Below are positions 56,575-64,000 of a stretch of 64,000 nt of DNA, piece by piece. The DNA comes from Agelaius tricolor (Eukaryota; Chordata; Aves; Passeriformes; Icteridae). How positions within the stretch are numbered: the first letter of the stretch is position 1; each line of letters opens with the position of its first letter. The stretch is taken from positions 2,063,501 to 2,127,500 of the forward strand of contig JALJCS010000052.1 of assembly GCA_023055355.1 (NCBI GenBank). The letters are read 5' to 3'. Under the pieces are notes generated by a model, which was not told where the DNA came from, did no database searches, and saw nothing but the letters and a program-made list of their open reading frames with translations. The position numbers were made by a program, and so were the translations under genes.

Positions 56575-57045
56575 GAGACCCCAAAATCCCCCCCAAATTC
56601 TCCAAAAATCCCACAAAAATATCCCGTAAAAATCGCCTCCAAAATACCATAAAAATCCCCTGAAAATCCACCAAAATCAACCCAAAATCACCCCCAAACT
56701 CCTCAAAATCCCTACAACCCAAATTGCCCCAAAATTCCCCCAAATCATCCCGAAAGCCTCCAAAATCCTCCAAATCATTCCAACATCCTCCAAATTCTGC
56801 ACAAAATATCCAAATATCCTCTAAATCCCCCAAATCACCCCAAACTCTCCAAAATCTGCCCAAAATCACCCCAAATCTCACCAGACTTCCCAAAAATCAC
56901 CTCTGAATCATCCCCAAAATCGCTTAAAATCACCCCAAAACCCCTCCTAATCCCCCAAATGGCCCCCAAAATAATCCCAAAGCACCTCAAAATGCCCTCC
57001 ATATCCCCCAAATCACCCTAAAATCTCCCCAGATCTTCCCAAAAT
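56575..57045. repeat. Low-complexity CCCCAAAATC stretch
   Basis: Irregular repetition of CCCCAAAATCCC and CCAAATCACC words over about 470 bp; no gene. Confidence 0.65.
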
Positions 57046-57049
57046 CCCT

Positions 57050-57870
57050 CCGGTGCCCAGATCCCCCCTCCCCAGCCCTGCCCGGTTCCCCTCCCGGTGC
57101 CCCCTCGGTGCCCGATCCCGCACCCGGCGCTCCCCGGGCGGGCTCCGAGCCCCGAAGCTTCTGCGGAGCCTCCGCCGAGCCCGGGAGGGACCGGGGGGGT
57201 CAGGGGGGCCCGAGGTGTCCCCAGGAGGGTTTTGGGGGACCCGGGACCCCGGGATGTCCCCGGCATGGAGGGAGGCGGATCCCGGGCAGGGGCGGCTGTC
57301 GCGTGTCGCCATTGGCGGATGCGGATGTCGCGATTGTCGCCAGGCCCGGCTATGGGCAGCGGCAGCGGCTGTCGCGAGATGGCCCCAACGGCCCCCGGCA
57401 CGAGCGGCGCTGTCCGCAACGTCCCCAACAGCCCCGGAGGCGCGGGGGGATGGGGGATCGGGGGGTCCCGGAAAGGACGGGGTGAGACCCCAAAATCCCC
57501 CCTCGGGACACAGCGACACCGTCGGTCCCCGCAGCCCGGGACAGTCCCGGCTCCCACAGTGCGATGGCAGCCACGACCGGCGACAGTGACCCGAGGCCGG
57601 GACTCCGCTCCCGCAGCGCCGGGGGCTCCTCCCCGGGGTCCCCGGGCCCCTCCGCCCTCCCGGTGCCCCCGGCCGGGGCTCCGCAGCAGCTCCGGGGCTC
57701 AGACGCCGCTCGGGGAGCGCCGGGTGCGGGCTTTGGGCACCGGGTGGGGATGGGCTGAGCTGGGGTGGGCCCGAGGGGCTCGGCAGCTGCCGGATCGGTG
57801 CCCGAGGTAACGGGGCGGCACCGCCACAGCTGCCCGAGCCCTTGGTCGGTGTCACCCCGAGAGGGGACAA
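57050..57870. promoter_or_regulatory. CpG island with an internal inverted repeat
   Basis: Dense CpG through the whole stretch, in contrast with the AT-rich repeats to its left. About 73 bp at 57105-57177 is an imperfect inverted copy of 57670-57742 (shared core GGGGAGCGCCGGGTGCGGG). Position and composition suit the promoter of a minus-strand gene containing X1 and X2, or of a gene not recognised here. Long overlapping frames on both strands reflect GC bias. Confidence 0.5.
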
Positions 57871-57899
57871 ACAGGGAGCGGCAGCTCCTTCCCCGCTGC

Positions 57900-58140
57900 G
57901 GGGCAGGGATGAGGGAACCAGTTCGGAAATGCAGCAATTGATCATTTTGTTCCTGTCCCCAATGGACTGAGGGAGCCCCAAAAATCCTGCGAATCCCATA
58001 AGGATCTGCTCAACAACCTGACCGGGACCCTCCTCAATCCCGAGCTCGTCAGGCAGAGCTGAACAAACAAAAACCATTTCTCCCAGTATAATCACAAAGC
58101 TGCATTTTGGGTCCAATAAGAGGGACAGGGGTGCTGTGCC
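57900..58140. repeat. Duplicated FCRL 3'-flank block after copy D
   Basis: Matches about 15150-15280 and 15830-15940 in the same or reverse orientation and 3360-3480 in reverse, with the shared CAGCAATTGATCATTTTG stretch. Confidence 0.6.
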
Positions 58141-58308
58141 CCCTGGCACTGGGGGAGGGAATGGGGAGCCCCTGGAAGCACTGGGAGCACTGGAACGAGG
58201 AGCTCTGGGCAGCCCCACATGGGAGCCCCCCACTTGTGGGCAACCCCTGAGTATGGGAGCACAGGATCTGGGGGGGAACACACAGGGAGTGCCCTGGGGC
58301 AGGGACCC

Positions 58309-58358
58309 GAGTGCCCCCAGTGCCCCCAGTGCCCCCAGTGCCCCCAGTGCCCCCAGTG
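58309..58358. repeat. 10-bp tandem repeat next to the copy D stop codon
   Basis: About five units of GTGCCCCCAG immediately after (minus-strand sense) the stop of copy D. Confidence 0.75.
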
Positions 58359-61300
58359 TCACAGCACGCTCTCGTAGTCACAGGGGTCCCACTGTCCCTT
58401 GTGGGGTCCCGACAGCTCCGCGTTGGTCACTTGTGGATCCCGAGGTGGGGCAGGGCTGGGGGACACCTGTAGGGGCTGTGAGAGTGACTCCGGTTGTGGG
58501 GACCGGGGTGGGGGGGGGGGTGACACCCGTGGGTGACGTGTCCCTGTCCCCCCCGAATTCTCCCACTGCCCACTCGGTGCCCATGATGTGGGTGTTGAGC
58601 ACAGCCCTCTCCTCCAGTGGGGGGTCCTGTGGGGATAAGGGAGGGTCTCAGTAGTCTGGGGAAGGGAAAAGGGGAGTCCCAGCCCAAGCCCCGACTCACC
58701 TGTCCTGGAGCTTCCTGGGTTCTGCAAGGGAAAGGGGAGGGGGTGACCGAGGCGACACCGGGACCCCTGAACCTTCCTGGGACCTTGCAGCTCCAACCAC
58801 CCAGGGGTCCCCCAAATCCCCACTGCAGCCCTGATTCCCACCAGATCCCTGATTCTCCCCAGACACTCTGAGCGCCCATGAACCCTCTGGAACTTCTGCA
58901 CCACCACAGGGCCCCCAACACCCCCGGTGTCCGCAACCCTCTGAGCCCCCAGAACCCCAAGCCTAGCAGGGAGGAGCACCCCAAAACTCCCCCAGGATGC
59001 CAGAAAGATCCCCCAACATCCCTGCACAGACATCCAGGAGCTCCCCAAATCCTTCAGGAGCTCCCAGTGCCACCCCAATGTGCCAAAAAGCCCACCCAGC
59101 GATGACCCTGGAGCCCAACCAAGACCCTCCAAATTGCTCCCACATCCCCCAGGATCCCCAGCCGAGGTCACTGCAGGCTCAGTGTCCCCCAGCTCAGGGG
59201 CCCTGGGTGCTGCCAATCTCTGCCCCCACTCTGGGGCTTCCCCTCACTCTAGGACCCACATCCCCCCCCATTGTCACCCACCCCGGTGGTGCCACCAGTG
59301 ACAGCCCCCGATGACAGCCAGGAGCAGGAGCAGGAACAGGAGGGTCCTGCTTACATTCACAGCCACTACTGGGGACAGAGGGGACACATTGCGGTCACCT
59401 GGAAGTCCAGGGGTCCTGCACTCCCTGGTGACCCCGTGTGACCCCACCTGTGACCCAGGGTGTCACTCCCAGGGCCAGCTCAGGGCTGAGTGCCCGGAAC
59501 ACGCGGTGCCCGTCCTGTCCCAGCTGGTTGGTGGCCACGCACTGGTAGGTGCCCGAATGTCCCACATCGATGTCCCTGAGCTCCAGCAGGGGACCCTGGG
59601 CCACCTCCTGCCCATTGTGCAGCCAGGTGAAGGTGACAGGGGCTGAGCCCACCTGCACAGAGCAGTGCAGGGTCACGGGGTCACCTGCATGCACCTGGTG
59701 TGACAGGGGACCACGGGTGATGGTGGCATTGGCCATGGGAACTGTGGGGACAGAGACAGGGCTGGCACAAAGAAAGGTGGGATGGGGGTGCCGTGGTTTG
59801 GGTCATCTCCAGCCCAAAGGTCCTGCTCACCCAGGACAGTGACATTCATGGGGTCACTCTCGCCACGCTGTCCCCGTCACTGACCTGGCACCAGTACTGG
59901 CCGCTGTCATTGTCCTCAATATGGTGCAGCTCCAGGCAGGGGGCAGGAGGCCAGAGGTGCGCATGAGCCCTGCTTGTGCCAGGAGAAGGACGGGGGGGGC
60001 TGTGCTGACAGGGACACCCCCAAGAGCAGAACCACTATGGGGGGACACAGGAGGCATTGGGGACCCAGGGGAGGTAGGAAACACGGGAGGGGAAAGAGGG
60101 GGATTGGAGGGGAGCAGAGAAGATCCCAGTGAGCAGCAGGGGACCCTGGGAGGCACGTTGGGACCTGGGGACAATGGCAAGACCCCATGGAAAGGGGGAG
60201 AGACCCAGGCAGGGATGGGGAGCCAGACGAGAGACTGAGGAGCCTCAGGGAATGATTTGGGGTTTAGAGATGGGTGGGAGGACCCAGGGAAGGCACAGAG
60301 AGCAGAGGGTGGAGCAGGGACCTTGGAAGAGGTGGGGAATCCAGGGAGTGCTGGGGAGGACAAAGAGAGGGATGAGGGATGTGCAGGGGGAACTGGGCAG
60401 TCATGGGGGAAACCAAGAGGGACTTGGGAAATTTGGGGTGACCCAGGGAGGAGTAAAGGGAGGGATGAAGGATTCAGGCAGTGCTGGGGAAACCCTCAGA
60501 GGATGTCGGGCTTCCCTGTCCCCATCCTTGCACTCACTGTGCACTGTCACTGTCACCTGCTCTGACTCTCTCCAGTGTGACACCACCCGGCCCCCGCAGA
60601 GGTAGCGGCCACTGTGGTGCAGCCGCAGGGGGGACAGGGAGACCTCAGTCCCATCATGGAGCCCCTCCAGTTTCTTCCCATCATGGTAGAAGTACACATC
60701 TGTGAGTGGTTTGTTCTGCCAGCTCCGGCAGCACAGTGTCACCGTGTCCCCCTCCAGCAGAGCCCGTGCTGGCACCTGCAGCACCAGCCAGTCTGGGGGA
60801 CAGAGGGGTCCTGTCACACCAGGGCCATCAGGAGGGTCATGATGGCACCAGGAGGCACCAGGAGCCGCCCATTGTGAGAGAGAAGTCTCCTTGCACAGGG
60901 ATGGTCTGGGTTGTCCCCATAGGAGGGGACGGGCTCTGGTCACACCAGGAGGTGACCCATGGAGCGGAGCCCACCCAGAGCCCTTGGGGTCCCCATAGGA
61001 GCCAGGCTGGGGACATCCAAACCCCCCTCATCATGTGAGACTGTCACCGTAGGGCTGTGCCCGGTGCCAGGTCTGTCACACGTGTAGGTGCCACCTTCAG
61101 TGACAATGAGGTGGTCACGTCCCTGCTGTCACCAGCGCTGCCCGTCCTTGTACCAGGTGGTGGCACCAGCAGTCCCCGAGCCCTGACAGATCAGTGTCAC
61201 CCGGTCCCACAGCACCACCGGCCTCCAGGGGGGCACCACGAGGAGCTGGGTGGTCTGGGCACCTGTGGGTGACAGGGGACACCAGCCTGCCAGGGCCAGT

Positions 61301-61856
61301 GTGGGGCTGGGAACAGCGGGGTGGGGCCATGGCATCCCCTGAGGACTCACCAGCGAGGCCGAGGGGCTGGGCTGGAAGGGAGAAGGGACAGGGCTGGGTG
61401 GGGGTGACACCATGGGGACAGAGGCACAGGGGCATGGGGTGTGGGGGATGTGCCCAAAGTGTCCTTGTGTGACATGGACCCCTTGGGGACAGGGACACTG
61501 CGGCCACCCCTTGCTCAGGCAGGACATGGGGACACTGTGGGCACCCCTGAACTGGGGATGTCACAGCTACCCCGTGCTGGCACAGGTCACCCCCACCTGC
61601 CCCATGTTGCCTCCCCGAATCCCTGACCCCCTGTTATTGTCCCCACATTCCTGTCTCCCTTCCCCTGTCCCCAAAGCCACCCCACGACCCCAGTCACCTC
61701 ATGCGCTGGTTCTGATGGCCTTAGGGACCTCTGGGGACCCCACAGCCCCCCTGTGCCCCCTCCCCTCCCTATCCCTGGGGTGTCAGGCCCATGCCCGGGA
61801 CACTCACCCCACAGGAGCAGCGCCACCTTCCCGGCCATCCCGGTGTCCCCAGCCAT
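58359..61856 (-). pseudogene. FCRL copy D: D1, D2, damaged D4, D5, NxxR transmembrane segment
   Basis: Minus-strand exons: leader 61808-61856, mini-exon 61351-61371 (AQPLGLA), D1 61032-61262, D2 60538-60792, damaged D4 about 59831-60041, D5 59448-59741, TM 59282-59365, cytoplasmic 58700-58721, about 58560-58626 and 58359-58475. No D3 is found. D1 has an in-frame TGA (61129-61131) and its donor reads ATGAGG, the same change as in copy E. D4 has lost most of its first half, has a one-base deletion and a degraded acceptor. The donor of the middle cytoplasmic exon is lost, again as in E. The TM segment opens with NVSR; ITIM positions are Asn (VLNTHI, VTNAEL). Clearly a pseudogene, sister to E. 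Confidence 0.75.
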
Positions 61857-61940
61857 GTGCACTGGCTGTCACTCACTGCCGGGGGTGGCTTTCCCCTGGG
61901 TGATGGCTCTTTGGATGAAGGGGAATGAAGCAAGGTCAGG
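61857..61940 (-). promoter_or_regulatory. Conserved pre-leader block of copy D, partly altered
   Basis: Corresponds to the block of the other copies, but part of the CCACAGCAG region has changed (CCGGGGGTGGC). The GGGGAATGAAG word replaces GGGGAAGGAAG, weakening the ETS core. Confidence 0.35.
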
Positions 61941-62049
61941 TCTTGTCCTCATGTGTTGGTGGCTCCTGGTGGGGACAGGGTGGCCACAAGCACAGGATCA
62001 TGGGGATGTGTCTGTGGGGACAGACTGTGGGCAGGTTGGGAACGGGATG

Positions 62050-62480
62050 GGGACAAGGCTGGGTGGGACACAGCGGGACATGGGGTTCCCACGAGTGGGG
62101 GATTTGGTGGGTTTGGGGACCCAGGTATGGGTGTCCAAGGGAATGGGGGGTCCCAGGGATGGGAGGGGACTCAGGGATGGGAGTCCCAGGGGAAAGTGGG
62201 CTCCAGGGATTTGGGGCCATGGGATGGGGACGCTGGGGGAATGGGGGTCCCTGTGGGAATGGGGTCCTGGGAGAATCAAGATCCTGGGGGAAGGAGGGTT
62301 TCAGGGGATGGAATGAATTGGAGAGGGTTCCTTGGGAATGGGGTCCTGGGCCATGGAGGTCCTGGGGAATGGCATTACTGGGATGGGGGTCCCAGGCAAG
62401 GTGGGACATAAGGAATGGTGCTCCCATGATTTGATTTCAAGGGGAATGAGGGTGCCAGGGATGGGCAGTGGCTGGGTGAG
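62050..62480. repeat. Degenerate G-rich tandem repeat upstream of copy D
   Basis: Same class as 21560-21900, G-rich on this strand (GGGATGGGAGTCCCAGGG-type units). Confidence 0.5.
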
Positions 62481-63106
62481 CCCATGGGTTGCAGCTCCTT
62501 CCCTGGGTGCTTCAGATTTTTTGGTGACCCAGAGCCACGACAGGCCCCACAAGGTGCCAGCAGCCTGGGGATCACCCCACACAGATTTCGAGGGGCTCTG
62601 GGTCTGTGCCCCCACAGCTCCCAGTGACTTTTCCTCTCTTTATTTCCATTTCCATCATTTTATCCCTCAATTTCACAAGACCTCAGTTCATGCCTTGATG
62701 ATCCTAGGGGACACCTGAGCAGGGAATGGGCTGGGAAAGCCCAGGGTGGGGGAAGCAGGGGTGAGGGGTCTGCAGGGAGGGCTGGGGAGGCTGTGGGGGA
62801 TGGGGAGGTCCAGCTTTTACCCCCCACCCCCAAACCACATTTACTTTCTCTCTCCTGCAGAAGGAAGAGGCCGTTTGACACCTTTCTCACACGGGGGTGG
62901 GTTCTCTCCTGGGGGGCACATCCAGGGGGCTCCTGTCCTGTGCTGGGGGGAATCCTGTCCCAGGGGGGACATGGGCTGGACATGGGTGTCCTGTCCTGGG
63001 GCATGGCAGCTCTGGGGGACTCCAGACTTCTCCATTCTTGATCCTCCCCTGCAGGATCTGAAGAAGCACAAAACACAAAGAGAGCCCAAGCAGTGGCTCT
63101 GAGAGT
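62481..63106. repeat. Duplicated flank block
   Basis: Shares with 35090-35640 (reverse) and 22000-22500 the GAAGGAAGAGGCCGTTTG word and G-rich short tandem units (62890-63000). No gene. Confidence 0.5.
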
Positions 63107-63388
63107 GTGGAAGGATAGAATGTAAGAAAATAAAGATACTGCAGAAAGTAGCCTCACACCTGAAGAGTTGCAGCTGTACTAATCACCAAAGATTAAGAAC
63201 AAGCCTGCCCTTAACAGGCCACAGCTCTGTCTAATGAGAACACGAGTGCTACAAAAGAGTGAGTTAGCTGGGTAAAGAGAGTTGGTGTTTTTAGCTCTGC
63301 TGTGAAGATGAAAGATTCAGTACTGCTAGGAGCTCCCCATAAGAAATCACGAAGAAAGTATGGGAACCTTTGCAATAAGATGACAACA
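63107..63388 (+). mobile_element. Candidate 282-bp solo LTR
   Basis: The duplicated block is continuous elsewhere (GTGGCTCTGGGAGGGCC at 15.75 and 22.82 kb) but here it is split by AT-richer sequence that begins TGTGGAAGG and ends GACAACA and contains AATAAA near 63128. Flanks TGAGAG and TGGAGG could be a decayed 6-bp target duplication. Confidence 0.45.
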
Positions 63389-63539
63389 TGGAGGGCTTTT
63401 GATGGTTTTTCAGAGTGGGGCTAGCTGGAAACCCCCCCCTGCAGGGGCCGCTCTGAGGCAACCAGTCCAAAAGGTGATCATGTGTTCCTCTTGGTAAGGG
63501 AATGAGAGACCCAAGAACTACTGCAAAGACAACAACAAT

Positions 63540-64000
63540 CTGCAAGTTTGCAAAAGGAGCGATTTCCCCTCCTGCGTCCCGCCCGAGGCCGCCATGGCCC
63601 CTGAGGGGATGGAGCTGGAGCGGGGCGCCCCCTGCTGGCCGGGAGTGCTCCCTGCAGCGCCCCCTGCTGGCCGCGGTTATAACTGCCACAAAAACCAACA
63701 GCGCTGAGCGGGAGCGGAAGTTCTGGGTTTGTGTTGTTTCTTCTGTCCTGCTTTATAAATTTCCCAGTAAAGAGCTGGTATTCCTTTTCCTACACTTTTG
63801 CCTGGAAGCCCCATCAGTTTTGAAATTAAAAAGATTTTTAGACATGGGTCTTCCTTCCATTCCAGGAACGCTCCCATTTACCTTGGCAGATATTTCTCAT
63901 TTAAACGAGTTGCCAACTCCAGCCAGGATTCCAGCCTGGATGGGAAAGGCAACCCAAGAGCAGAAACGGTCAGGGACTTGGCCACCTCATGCTCTGCCTT
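63540..64000 (-). repeat. Reverse complement of the A/F 3' flank at the right edge
   Basis: Runs as the reverse complement of 2450-2900 and 33770-34190. Since that flank follows copies A and F, a further FCRL gene on the minus strand probably ends beyond position 64000. Confidence 0.6.
63625..63670 (-). promoter_or_regulatory. Tandem pair of CTCF-like motifs (third copy, reversed)
   Basis: GCGCCCCCTGCTGG at 63625-63638 and 63657-63670, i.e. the minus-strand motif, with the same 32-bp spacing. Confidence 0.6.

Noticed and set aside
57013..58362. 449-codon minus-strand frame through the CpG island and copy D flank
   Set aside because: It crosses the CpG island, a duplicated non-coding block and a 10-bp tandem repeat. 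Equally long frames exist on the other strand, it has no domain motif, and composition explains its openness.
1..64000. CRISPR arrays, bacterial operons, tRNA or rRNA genes
   Set aside because: The repeats found are minisatellites and duplicated eukaryotic segments; no regular spacer array, cloverleaf or rRNA sequence was seen.

Overview
The window reads as vertebrate nuclear DNA, most likely from a bird and probably a passerine. It is GC-rich, has short introns with GT-AG junctions, and carries a tandem and inverted cluster of Fc-receptor-like (FCRL) immunoglobulin-domain genes. It also holds an alpharetrovirus-like provirus, class II (ERVK-like) retroviral pol fragments and a maestro HEAT-like repeat (MROH) gene of the kind abundant in songbird genomes. 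The species call is inference; no database search was possible.

Layout. 1-1740 (+): 3' half of an FCRL gene (copy A) with an ITIM-bearing tail. 1741-4440: duplicated 3' flank with a tandem CTCF-like motif. 4443-13389 (+): FCRL copy B, broken by three stop codons and by ERV1 (7101-12605, two LTRs, 6-bp target duplication). 13.4-17.1 kb: LTR fragments and duplicated blocks. 17200-21366 (-): FCRL copy C, the only copy with an open reading frame from leader to tail. 21.4-25.4 kb: inverted duplicated flank and a 957-bp LTR just before the next start codon. 25405-27936 (+): copy E, short, with a chimeric Ig exon. 28.0-31.3 kb: LTRs and inverted flank. 31416-33031 (+): copy F, collapsed. 33.0-35.7 kb: flank duplicated from copy A. 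35724-43375 (+): ERV2, with class II type gag-pol and a gammaretrovirus-type envelope. 43832-49136 (-): MROH-family gene, 15 exons, one extra base in a homopolymer. 49.1-52.6 kb: nothing recognised. 52.7-55.4 kb: two opposed class II pol fragments around a ~63-bp minisatellite. 55.4-57.9 kb: further tandem repeats, two exon-like segments of an unknown gene and a CpG island with an inverted repeat. 58359-61856 (-): copy D, a pseudogene. 62-64 kb: duplicated flanks, a candidate solo LTR, and the reverse complement of the A/F 3' flank, which implies a further gene beyond the right edge.

How the genes relate. The FCRL copies fall into two groups. A, B and F have an uncharged transmembrane segment and tails built from tyrosine motifs (ITIM or ITAM-like). 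C, D and E have an NxxR motif at the start of the transmembrane segment and no usable ITIM, the arrangement expected of receptors that recruit an ITAM adaptor such as FcR gamma. This is the pattern of a paired inhibitory/activating receptor family undergoing rapid birth and death, with unequal exchange inside exons and retroelement insertions in and next to coding exons.

Exon boundaries come from reading splice sites, codon phase and comparison between copies within the window. Gene-level identity is confident. Expression and function are not established.
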